Source: Chromatiaceae bacterium
GTDB taxonomy: Bacteria; Pseudomonadota; Gammaproteobacteria; Chromatiales; Chromatiaceae
Direction: 5' to 3'
DNA: 64,000 nt
NCBI GenBank assembly: GCA_024235215.1
Contig: JACKMU010000001.1
Location: forward strand, 124,001 to 188,000
Shown one piece after another: positions 18,733 through 26,639 of the stretch. How positions within the stretch are numbered: the first letter of the stretch is position 1; every line of letters starts with the position of its first letter. Below the pieces are notes generated by a model that did not search any database, was not told where the DNA came from, and saw only the letters and a program-made list of their open reading frames with translations. Both the position numbers and the translations under genes were made by a program.

Positions 18733-19608
18733 ATGTCAGCCGTTAATTTTCCCGCCAGCCCACCCGATCTGAGCGACGCTGCCGCTGCGGACTACTTCTT
18801 CAGGATGGGGAACTATGGTTTTCGCCTCTATCAGCATGATAAGGACGAACGGGCGGTGTGCAATCTCTGCTGGAACAATGCACTGCCCGGCGGCAGACCC
18901 TTCCCGCTGATTCCGGAAGCCGGAGCCCTCAGCTTTGGCCGCATAGTGACCGGACCTTTCGCCAGATACGCGACCAAATACTTCTACGTGGTGGATGACC
19001 TGTCGAGTGGAGAGCTTGTTGCCTATCTCACTGGTGCCGAGGGAGTCGATGTTGCCATCGACAACGGCAAGGTTCCGTGGATGAAGTGGCGGGACGACTG
19101 CGCCGAACGGATAGCGGAGCAAGAGTTCGGAGAGATCAGCTACAAACTCTATCTGCCGCTGCAGAGCTATTTTGAAGGGAGAAAGTTCCTCTATGCGCTG
19201 AGCCTCGGTCCGCGCGCGGTGCAGTTCCTGTTGCATGCCAAATTCAACAGCGCCAAGGAGATGCCCGCCGCCCCTGCCTGCCCGGAGTTCCATTTCCACG
19301 TCAAACAGGGACATCGGGGGGCGGGAATAGGCAGTAAAATGATCGAGCTTTTTGTGCGTAGCTTTCCAAACAAAAACAAGTACAGCAAAATCTGCGCTCA
19401 GGTCACCGTCTGCGCCGGACATAAGACGCTCGCCTACTACCAAAGCCTGGCTTACCGGGGAAAGCATGTGTGGAAGGTCTACGACGCCAAAGAGACCGCC
19501 ATGTACAATGCCTATGAGAAGCAGTTGTGGGGTCTTGGTCCGGTAGTGGAAAATGTCAGCCTGGTGGCGGACCGGAAACGGCTGCTGGCATTTGTGAAAA
19601 GCAAATAG
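18733..19608 (+). CDS. GNAT-like N-acetyltransferase
   Basis: A 291-residue protein with a GNAT signature in its C-terminal half: FHVKQGHRGAGIGSKMIELF is the acetyl-CoA-binding motif A (Q/R-x-x-G-x-G/A), followed by CAQVTVCAGHKTLAYYQSLAYRG, a typical motif B. The N-terminal half (about 170 residues, with LPLIPEAG-like and VVDDLSSGELVAYLTGAEGV stretches) looks like a further half-domain that positions the substrate. The ATG at 18733 is preferred to a TTG two codons earlier. The substrate is unknown and the neighbours (esterase, exported protein) do not reveal it. Confidence 0.72.
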   Translation: MSAVNFPASPPDLSDAAAADYFFRMGNYGFRLYQHDKDERAVCNLCWNNALPGGRPFPLIPEAGALSFGRIVTGPFARYATKYFYVVDDLSSGELVAYLTGAEGVDVAIDNGKVPWMKWRDDCAERIAEQEFGEISYKLYLPLQSYFEGRKFLYALSLGPRAVQFLLHAKFNSAKEMPAAPACPEFHFHVKQGHRGAGIGSKMIELFVRSFPNKNKYSKICAQVTVCAGHKTLAYYQSLAYRGKHVWKVYDAKETAMYNAYEKQLWGLGPVVENVSLVADRKRLLAFVKSK

Positions 19609-20184
19609 TCGCACTCCGGGCGTCCCTCCCGGCGACACCCGTTCGCATTTCACACGATGGAGTGAAAATGCTTTCCCCCCGCCCATGAAGCTCAGCGCGT
19701 ATCAACCCGGAGCGACAGGATCGCATTCGGCGAACAGCGCCACGGATACTCATTGGACTTTGCGAAAAATGCTGTTTAACCTTTAACGAACGGTAACTAC
19801 ACACACCCTATGGGTGATTATAAGGGCTAGGAGCCTGTCTGACTTATCCGTTTGAAGCGAAAATCACCGGGGGCGAATCAAATCAGTTTATCGAACGAGG
19901 CGAATAGTGGGCCTATTTAACGAGGTCGATAAGCTGAGTTGATCGTCATCCGGGGATTTGCAGCCAAACAGTGTTAAGTCAGACAGGCTCCTAGGAGCCG
20001 AGGAGTGAGAAAAAACCGGTCATTGATCTTTTTATCTCCGGGCATCTACCCTAGGTTATTCTTGGAAAAGCCGGATAAAGCAGCGTGGCATCGTCAGCGG
20101 TTAATCCAGGTACCAGAGGTTGTGCTGTTTGTTTCAGCGCCTCCCACAGACTCTATCACTTCAACAGCCAAGGCAGGGGCAAGT
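19609..20184. other. Intergenic region holding hairpin element copy 2
   Basis: Between the GNAT gene and the DUF3157-like gene. The main content is the 168-base element at 19827-19994. The remainder holds an A/T-richer stretch around 19760-19825 and the untranslated leader of the next gene. An open frame extends upstream from the next gene to 20005 but lacks coding character. Confidence 0.5.
19827..19994. repeat. 168-bp hairpin element, copy 2 (diverged arms)
   Basis: It has the same length and architecture as copies 1 and 3. The ends are CTAGGAGCCTGTCTGACTTA and its inverse. The apex GAGGCGAATAGTGGGCCTAT with TTAACGA is shared, as is AGCGA at the same offset of about 30. The inner arm sequence is different but still self-complementary: ATCAGTTTATCGA faces GTCGATAAGCTGAGTTGAT. 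The structure is thus conserved where the sequence is not. Confidence 0.9.
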
Positions 20185-20775
20185 ATGGTGGCAACAGCTC
20201 AATCAATCTTCAGAAATGGCTGGAGGGCGATAATCACGCCGATCGCAAGACTTGTCGGTATCTCGGTACTGGCACTGCTGCTCGTCCAGCCCGCGCGGGC
20301 GGCTTTCGAACTCACCACACCGGATGGGCGGCAGGTTCGTTTGAACGATGATCACACCTGGGAGTACCTCACCGCGGATGAGTCACAAACCCCGGATACG
20401 TCGAAGCAGCAGCAAGCCGTGCTGCGCATTGCGCATGTCGACGAGATGGAAGGTGATAGCTGCAGAATAGGGGTGGTGCTGGAAAATCATCTCCCTTACC
20501 GGATCAAGAATCTGGCGTTCCGCTTTTATGCATTCAAGAGTGAAACGCTCCCCTATGACAGTGTCACCCGCAATTTTTTTGAGATCAAATCCACTGACGA
20601 CCAATATCACCGACTCTTTTTCCGCGGCATACGCTGCAGCGATATCCACCACATTCACGTGGAGGACCCAGGGCGTTGCGCGATGGGTGATCTCGACAAA
20701 TTCTCTACACGTCCCGGCGACTGTCTGGAACACGTCAGGGTCGAGCCCAGTGACCTGATCCGAATGGTAAAGTAA
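20185..20775 (+). CDS. DUF3157-like exported protein
   Basis: A 196-residue protein with an N-terminal signal sequence (LVGISVLALLLVQPARA, cleavage after the last A). The mature protein then begins FELTTPDGRQVRLNDDHTWE, a stretch I associate with DUF3157-type periplasmic proteins. The rest has two cysteines near RIGVVLENH and RGIRCSDIHH and a third and fourth near the end, so disulfides are possible. The ATG at 20185 is chosen because the signal peptide starts there and GGCAGGGGC precedes it; the frame is open further upstream. Function unknown. Confidence 0.72.
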   Translation: MVATAQSIFRNGWRAIITPIARLVGISVLALLLVQPARAAFELTTPDGRQVRLNDDHTWEYLTADESQTPDTSKQQQAVLRIAHVDEMEGDSCRIGVVLENHLPYRIKNLAFRFYAFKSETLPYDSVTRNFFEIKSTDDQYHRLFFRGIRCSDIHHIHVEDPGRCAMGDLDKFSTRPGDCLEHVRVEPSDLIRMVK

Positions 20776-21105
20776 CCGCCGTCCCTACAGCTGCGCTTGT
20801 GATGGATTGTGCTCCCCGGGCGGGACGCCGGGAAGCGTAAAGAAAAGCTGCTCGATCTTCCAGTGCGGTACCTCCTTGTACCTCGGGGAGCGCGGTTGTC
20901 ACCCGCGCTTTCCTAGGAGCTTGTCGGACTATGGGGGATCGTAGCGAGGGAGTGGGAGAGCGAAGCCAAATGGTTCCCGATTTGAGGCGCATAGTGGGCC
21001 TATGTAACGAAAATCGGGGATAATTTGGACCGCTCTCCCACTTCCGCAGTAGAAACATCCATAGTCCGACAGGCTCCTAGCATCCCTCGGTTGAATCCGA
21101 CGTGA
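20776..21105. other. Intergenic region holding hairpin element copy 3
   Basis: Between two convergent genes. Half of it is the 168-base element at 20913-21080. The part before it (20776-20912) contains G+C-rich sequence with no recognisable gene. Confidence 0.5.
20913..21080. repeat. 168-bp hairpin element, copy 3
   Basis: Nearly identical to copy 1 at 15663-15830, with a few substitutions, in the same orientation and exactly the same length. One end differs by a single base (CAGGCTCCTAG against CAAGCTCCTAG), so one terminal pair is a mismatch or wobble. Confidence 0.93.
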
Positions 21106-21753
21106 TCAGTCCGCTGCAAAGCAATAGAGTAGTCCGGCACCCCCGGTTTTGGCCAGATCCTCCTGGCTGCAGCCACGGCTCGCATGAGCTGAAGTCCAGG
21201 AGGTGTTGCCACCGCCGTGGCGGTCATGATGGCCCACTTGGGCGCTCCCCACGTCACTGCTGGTCCAGTTGTTACAGGTATGGTCCGTCTCATCCGGAAA
21301 ATAGGCGGTACCGTCATCCTGGGTCCCGGTCAGAATATCGTGCTCATTCGGCTTATCGTAGCGCCCTTTGATCCGCTGACCGTTTTCGTCCAGCGCTGTC
21401 TCCAGTGTGATGCTCTTGTTGTACAGATGCAGATCGGTCAGATTGGCGGCAATGAGCACGCCGTGGGCATTGTACCAAGGTCCGTTACCAATGCGATCAC
21501 GGGCAGAATCACCGCGTTTGTCCGGCGCCTCGGTACTCAGGTAGGCTCGCCACAGACGGTTACCGGCACCGGCGGCGGTCGCCAGTTCAGTGCAGTGCGC
21601 ATCGGCACCGGCCAAGCCGCCGAGATCGCCACCCTTGCCGATACCCACACTGGTGACGAAAAAACCCATGGGGCGCTGCTCCGCTGCGCTCAACAGTCCG
21701 GCAGCCAACAGCGCACCCACACCAAATACCCTCACTATTGCTCTTTTTTTCAC
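21106..21753 (-). CDS. Exported DUF1554 / C-type-lectin-like protein
   Basis: A 215-residue exported protein. The signal peptide (VFGVGALLAAGLLSAAEQ) is followed by FFVTSVGIGKGGDLGGLAGADAHC, a pattern typical of the DUF1554 lectin-like fold. WRAYLSTEAP, CNNWTSSD and the final LLYCFAAD fit the same fold, with paired cysteines expected to form disulfides. Such proteins are secreted or periplasmic, and most have no assigned role. It is read leftward and converges on the DUF3157-like gene with hairpin element copy 3 between them. Confidence 0.78.
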   Translation of the reverse strand: MKKRAIVRVFGVGALLAAGLLSAAEQRPMGFFVTSVGIGKGGDLGGLAGADAHCTELATAAGAGNRLWRAYLSTEAPDKRGDSARDRIGNGPWYNAHGVLIAANLTDLHLYNKSITLETALDENGQRIKGRYDKPNEHDILTGTQDDGTAYFPDETDHTCNNWTSSDVGSAQVGHHDRHGGGNTSWTSAHASRGCSQEDLAKTGGAGLLYCFAAD

Positions 21754-22126
21754 ACGTTATCCTCCGTAAAGAATCAGCAATCCGCCCTTGCAAGGGCGAT
21801 ATTGCTTCTCAGTCTAGTCTCAACTGTTCGATACTGCTATGGCAACGCCAGCAGGGATCGACGCGCAGGTACCCTGCGCCGCAGCCAGGTTGGCGTACGG
21901 TTTTTCGCGTTGGACCGGAACCTGGTGACGCGCCTGACTTGCACAGCCCTTATCGGTCACAATGATGCCCGGACAGGTTCGAAGCGCTGTGCGCTGAGAT
22001 CGTTCCAAATCGGGTGTCGCGTTCGCTAAACTGACCTGCAGATCGTCGCACTCGGAAACGGGGCAACTTGAAAAGATGGGGATACCTTCTATATTAGAGT
22101 TTGTTGATATAATTGGAGTTGTTGCA
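21754..22126. other. Divergent intergenic region, possible Kazal-like remnant
   Basis: 373 bases separate the leftward lectin-like gene and the rightward RND operon. CGCCCTTGCAAGGGCG at about 21783-21798 is a perfect palindrome. On the minus strand a frame ending at 21820 encodes TCPGIIVTDKGCASQ and KPYANLAAAQG, loosely reminiscent of a Kazal-like domain but without the full cysteine set or signal peptide. I do not call a gene. GGAG at about 22115 precedes the adaptor ATG. Confidence 0.35.
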
Positions 22127-23179
22127 ATGACCGCAATCAAGCGCACATTCACCTGCGGCCTGTTCTGCGTGTGGGGGTTTACCGCACCCTTCGCCCCGGC
22201 CTCCGAACTCGAGACGGTCACGGTCAACCGCGTTGATCTGCCGCAGCTCTACCGTTTCGATGGAGTGGTCGAAGCGGTCAACCGGGGAACTGTGTCGGCC
22301 CAGACCGCGGGGAGGATCCTCGCGGTCAATTTCGATGTCGATGACAGGGTCCGCCAGGGCGAGATCATACTGGTGATCGAGGACCGCGAGCAGCAGGCCG
22401 AGGTTGACCGGGCGCGGGCAAACCTGGATACAGCCAGCGTCAAACGTCAGGAGAGTGAGCAGGAGTTTCGCCGCGTCGAGGGAGTATATGCCAGGCAGGC
22501 GGCCTCCAAAGCGGAGATGGAACGGGCAACTGCGGCACGGAACCAGGCACGTGCTGCGGAACAGGCGGCAGCGGCGGCGCTGCAACAGGCGCTGCAGCAA
22601 CTCGGATACACGCGCGTAGCGGCCCCCTACAACGGCATCGTGACCGAGCGCCATATCGAGGTAGGCGAGACGGCACAACCGGGGCAGCCGCTGATGTCGG
22701 GGATGTCGCTCGATGATCTGCGCATCAGTGTCGACCTGCCGCAGAATCTGGTTGAGCTGGTCAGAACCGAGCACAAGGCGCAGGCGATGATCGGCGGCAA
22801 ATGGATCGACATCAGTGATGTGACCCTGTTTCCGGTGGCCGACCCGCGTTCGGACACCATCGAGGTACGGCTGCAGCTGCCGCAGGGGATCGATCACCTG
22901 TTTCCCGGCATGTACGTTCCCGTTGGCTTCGTTGCCGGATCGCGACAGGCGCTCATCGTACCGCTTGCGGCCGTGGTATTCCGTTCGGAGGTGGTGGGTG
23001 TGTATGTGGTCAACGGTGCGGGGCAGGTGCATCTGCGCCAGATCCGCCTCGGTTCACAGGCGGGCGAGCACACCACGGTACTCTCCGGACTGGACGCAGG
23101 TGAACGGGTGGCGCTCGACCCGGTCGCAGCCGGCATTCTGCTCAAATCGCAGCGCACTCTGCAGGTGAATCATGAATAA
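22127..23179 (+). CDS. RND efflux periplasmic adaptor subunit
   Basis: A 350-residue membrane-fusion protein that links an inner-membrane RND pump to an outer-membrane channel. After a signal sequence (TCGLFCVWGFTAPFAPAS) the order is a first lipoyl half (VNFDVDDRVRQGEIILVIED), a helical hairpin rich in Ala/Gln (about 85-145), a second lipoyl half (RVAAPYNGIVTERHIEVGETAQPGQPL) and a beta-barrel. The ATG at 22127 has GGAG upstream and starts the signal peptide. Its stop overlaps the pump start by 8 bases, so both are one operon. No outer-membrane channel gene is adjacent. Confidence 0.93.
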   Translation: MTAIKRTFTCGLFCVWGFTAPFAPASELETVTVNRVDLPQLYRFDGVVEAVNRGTVSAQTAGRILAVNFDVDDRVRQGEIILVIEDREQQAEVDRARANLDTASVKRQESEQEFRRVEGVYARQAASKAEMERATAARNQARAAEQAAAAALQQALQQLGYTRVAAPYNGIVTERHIEVGETAQPGQPLMSGMSLDDLRISVDLPQNLVELVRTEHKAQAMIGGKWIDISDVTLFPVADPRSDTIEVRLQLPQGIDHLFPGMYVPVGFVAGSRQALIVPLAAVVFRSEVVGVYVVNGAGQVHLRQIRLGSQAGEHTTVLSGLDAGERVALDPVAAGILLKSQRTLQVNHE

Positions 23180-26100
23180 GCTCGGCTTTTCGGGATCGAT
23201 CGCCAGCCACTTCCAGGCGACCCAGATCACACCGCTGCTGGCGCTGCTCGGTCTGCTGCTCGGTCTGTTCGCGGTGCTGGTGACACCACGCGAGGAGGAG
23301 CCGCAGATCAATGTCACCTTCGCCAACGTCTTTATCCCTTTTCCGGGCGCCTCGGCGCGTGAAGTGGAGAGCCTGGTGGCCTCACCGGCAGAGCAGGTGC
23401 TGGACGAGATCCAGGGAATCGACCATGTCTACTCGACCTCACTGCCGGGCATGGCGGTGTTGACCGTGCAGTACCTGGTGGGTGAAGACCCAACCGACGC
23501 GATCGTGCGTCTGTACAGCAAAATCCTCTCCAAACAGGACTGGCTTCCAGCCGGCCTCGGCGTCGGGCAGCCGATCATCAAACCCAAGGGGATCGACGAC
23601 GTGCCGATTCTGACGCTGACACTGTGGGCCGAAGACGAGAGCAAAGGCACATTCGAGCTGGGCCAGGTGGCGCATGCCATCGAGTCCGAACTGAAGCGGG
23701 TGCCTGGGACGCGGGACATCTACACCATCGGCGCGGTAGACCACCTGGTTGCGGTGGAACTGGACCCTCAGGCGTTGGCTTCGCATGGCCTGGATCCACG
23801 CGATCTGCGCCAGGCGTTGCAGGCAGCCAACGTGACACGTGACGATATCCGGGTGCTGGCGAACGACAACGAACTGTTGGTGCAGGCTGGCGTATTCCTG
23901 AGCAGCGCGGACGAGATTGAAGAACTGGTGGTTGGAGTGCACGACGGTAAACCGGTGTTACTGCGCGATGTCGCGCAGGTCCGACGCGGTGCCGACACGC
24001 CAGCGACCTATGCCTGGACCGGCGCCGGCCCAGCCACCGGTGACACGCGTCTGAAGGCCGCAGTGGAGGCACCGGCAGTCACCCTTGCCATAGCCAAGAA
24101 GCCCGGCACCAACGCGGTGGCGATCGCGCAACGGGTGATCGACCGTGTGCAGCAGCTGGAGGGTATCTATATTCCGGAAGGCGTCGGGGTTCAGGTGACA
24201 CGCAACTACGGTGCAACCGCTGACAGCAAGGCGCGCAAACTGATCACCAAGCTGGTATTCGCCACCGCTTCGGTAGTGCTACTGGTACTGCTGGCGCTGG
24301 GCTGGCGTGAAGCGATCATCGTCGGCGCAGCGGTGGTGGTGACGCTTGCGGCGACACTCTTCGCCTCCTGGGCCTGGGGATTCACACTCAACCGGGTATC
24401 ACTGTTTGCGCTGATCTTCTCGATCGGCATCCTGGTGGATGACGCGATCGTGGTGGTGGAGAACATCCATCGCCATCTGGCGCTGGGCGGCCGACGCCTG
24501 CTGGAGGCGATACCACAGGCAGTCGACGAAGTGGGCGGGCCGACCATTCTCGCCACGCTCACCGTGATCGCGGCGCTGCTGCCGATGGCGTTCGTCAGCG
24601 GCCTGATGGGGCCCTACATGAGCCCGATCCCGATCAATGCGTCGCTGGGGATGTTGATCTCACTGGTGGTGGCTTTTGTGTTCACACCCTGGATGAGCCA
24701 CCGACTGCTGGCATCGGCCGCCGGAAACTCCGTGGCGGCGGCCCACGAGGATGCCGTCAAGCCGGGGATGGAACGGCTCTTCGACCGGGTGATGTCGCCG
24801 TTCCTGACCGGAACTCGGGGACGACGCAACCGCTGGCAGCTGCTGGCCGGGATCCTGACGCTGATCGCTCTCTCCCTGCTGCTGGTAGCCAACAAGTCGG
24901 TGATTCTGAAGATGTTGCCGTTCGACAACAAATCCGAGTTCCAGGTAGTGCTGGACATGCCCGAGGGAACCAGCCTGGAGCGCACCACCCGGGTGCTGGG
25001 TGAACTTGCCTCCTACCTGGCCGGCGTTCCCGAGGTCACCGACTATCAGGTCTATTCCGGTACCGCGGCACCAATCGGCTTCAACGGACTGGTACGTCAG
25101 TACTATCTGCGCGGAGGTGCGCACTTGGGCGATATCCAGGTCAACCTGATCGACGCCAAAGCGCGTGCGCGGAAAAGTCACCAGGTAGCCGCCGCAGTGC
25201 GTGCACCGTTGCAGGCGATTGCCCGTCAGTATGGCGGCAACGCCAAGATCGTCGAGGTTCCTCCGGGTCCGCCGGTGATGTCGCCGCTGGTAGCCGAAGT
25301 CTATGGCCCCGATTATGCAGGCCAGATCGAGGTCGCCAAGACGCTGCGCAGCACCTTTCAATCGACTCCGGACATCGTCGACGTGGACGACTCGGTCGAG
25401 TATCCGTCGGAGAAGGGAGTGGTGCTGGTGGATCGCGTCAAAGCGGCACGGCTGGGGATATCTCAGACGGCGGTAGTCGAAGCACTGGGCATCGCGCTGG
25501 GTGGTGAGGAGATGAGCTATCTGCACGCCGGCCATCTCAAATACGCATTGCCGATACGGGTGCGCTACAGTGAGCAGGATCGGGCCGACCTGTCGCAGGT
25601 GCTGGCGCTCAAACTGCGCAGCGACAACGGCGCACTGGTACCGCTTTCAGAGATCGTCCGGGTGGTCCCGGCGGTGCGCGAGTACAGCATTCAACACAAG
25701 GATCTGCTACCGGTGGTCTATGTGACCGGCGATATGGCGGGTGAGACCGACAGCCCGCTGTACGGCCTGTTCGATATATCCGGCCGCCTGAAACGGCAAC
25801 AGGGCCCAGAACAGTGGCTGTTGTCGCAACCACTGAACCCCTACAGCTACAGCATCACCTGGGATGGTGAGTGGCGCGTGACCTATGACACCTTCCGCGA
25901 CATGGGCATCGCCTACTCGGTCGGACTGCTGCTGATCTATCTGCTGGTGGTCGCCCAGTTCCGCTCCTACCTGGTGCCGCTGGTGATCATGGCCCCGATC
26001 CCGTTGACCGTGATCGGTATCCTGCCCGGACATGCCATCGTCCAGTGGTTGACCGGAGCCGGCCAGTTCACCGCAACCTCGATGATCGGCATGATCGCGT

Positions 26101-26408
26101 TGGCAGGGATCATCGTACGCAACTCGATCCTGCTGGTCGACTTCGTCAATCAGGAGGTGCGCGGCGGCGTCCCGCTGGATCGCGCGGTGGTGCGCGCGGC
26201 GGCGGTACGTGCCAAGCCTATTGTGCTGACCGGACTGGCGGCGATGGCCGGTGCCTTCTTCATCCTTGACGACCCGATCTTTTCCGGTCTGGCGGTCTCG
26301 CTGATCTTCGGTCTGTTCGTTTCCACGCTGCTGACCCTGGTGGTGATCCCGGTGGTCTACTTCGGGACGATGCAGAAACGCGTGGAGCAGATCCGCAACG
26401 GCGCCTGA
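23172..26408 (+). CDS. RND efflux pump (AcrB/MMPL-type permease)
   Basis: A 1078-residue proton-driven inner-membrane transporter of the HAE/AcrB class. It has twelve membrane helices in the usual 1+5+1+5 order with two large periplasmic loops. Recognisable stretches are SPAEQVLDEIQGIDHVYSTS, the TM4 proton-relay region SIGILVDDAIVVVENIHRHL (paired Asp), and the C-terminal repeat GMIALAGIIVRNSILLVDFV. Substrates are probably small toxic compounds, but nothing here identifies them. It follows the adaptor with an 8-base overlap and is followed by a likely hairpin terminator at 26418-26439. Confidence 0.95.
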   Translation: MNKLGFSGSIASHFQATQITPLLALLGLLLGLFAVLVTPREEEPQINVTFANVFIPFPGASAREVESLVASPAEQVLDEIQGIDHVYSTSLPGMAVLTVQYLVGEDPTDAIVRLYSKILSKQDWLPAGLGVGQPIIKPKGIDDVPILTLTLWAEDESKGTFELGQVAHAIESELKRVPGTRDIYTIGAVDHLVAVELDPQALASHGLDPRDLRQALQAANVTRDDIRVLANDNELLVQAGVFLSSADEIEELVVGVHDGKPVLLRDVAQVRRGADTPATYAWTGAGPATGDTRLKAAVEAPAVTLAIAKKPGTNAVAIAQRVIDRVQQLEGIYIPEGVGVQVTRNYGATADSKARKLITKLVFATASVVLLVLLALGWREAIIVGAAVVVTLAATLFASWAWGFTLNRVSLFALIFSIGILVDDAIVVVENIHRHLALGGRRLLEAIPQAVDEVGGPTILATLTVIAALLPMAFVSGLMGPYMSPIPINASLGMLISLVVAFVFTPWMSHRLLASAAGNSVAAAHEDAVKPGMERLFDRVMSPFLTGTRGRRNRWQLLAGILTLIALSLLLVANKSVILKMLPFDNKSEFQVVLDMPEGTSLERTTRVLGELASYLAGVPEVTDYQVYSGTAAPIGFNGLVRQYYLRGGAHLGDIQVNLIDAKARARKSHQVAAAVRAPLQAIARQYGGNAKIVEVPPGPPVMSPLVAEVYGPDYAGQIEVAKTLRSTFQSTPDIVDVDDSVEYPSEKGVVLVDRVKAARLGISQTAVVEALGIALGGEEMSYLHAGHLKYALPIRVRYSEQDRADLSQVLALKLRSDNGALVPLSEIVRVVPAVREYSIQHKDLLPVVYVTGDMAGETDSPLYGLFDISGRLKRQQGPEQWLLSQPLNPYSYSITWDGEWRVTYDTFRDMGIAYSVGLLLIYLLVVAQFRSYLVPLVIMAPIPLTVIGILPGHAIVQWLTGAGQFTATSMIGMIALAGIIVRNSILLVDFVNQEVRGGVPLDRAVVRAAAVRAKPIVLTGLAAMAGAFFILDDPIFSGLAVSLIFGLFVSTLLTLVVIPVVYFGTMQKRVEQIRNGA

Positions 26409-26417
26409 TATTACCGT

Positions 26418-26439
26418 CATGCGCACGAATCTGCGCATG
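26418..26439 (+). terminator. Hairpin after the RND operon
   Basis: CATGCGCA (26418-26425) pairs perfectly with TGCGCATG (26432-26439) across a six-base loop, 10 bases after the pump stop. There is no clean T-run directly behind it, so intrinsic termination is only likely. Confidence 0.5.
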
Positions 26440-26465
26440 GCAATCGTGTTAAAATAATGTTTTCG

Positions 26466-26603
26466 GTAACCATTCAGCTGGCCCGGTATTTTGGAGCCAG
26501 CTGAATGGTTACTCCTTAGCTTTTGGGGTTTCCAAAGGGGCGCAGTCTCACTCTCCCCTTTGGTCCTCCTGCAAAATCGCACTTTATGCAGGAGGATCTG
26601 AAT
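26466..26603 (+). ncRNA. Three-hairpin structured element, copy 1
   Basis: Three consecutive perfect hairpins lie here. H1 has arms 26466-26482 and 26496-26512 (17 bp). H2 has CCAAAGGGG at 26532-26540 with CCCCTTTGG at 26555-26563. H3 has TCCTCCTGCA at 26564-26573 with TGCAGGAGGA at 26587-26596. A related element lies on the opposite strand at 61748-61882 with changed but still pairing stems. It precedes the S1-domain gene. Whether it is an RNA, a leader element or a mobile repeat is unknown; the ncRNA label is provisional. Confidence 0.55.
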
Positions 26604-26639
26604 CGTTACTATCTGTGCAAACCAGGGATTATTTCCAAC

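Noticed and set aside
26466..26603. Retron, group II intron or integron attC interpretation of the three-hairpin element
   Set aside because: No reverse transcriptase, maturase or integrase is nearby and the attC core sites are absent.
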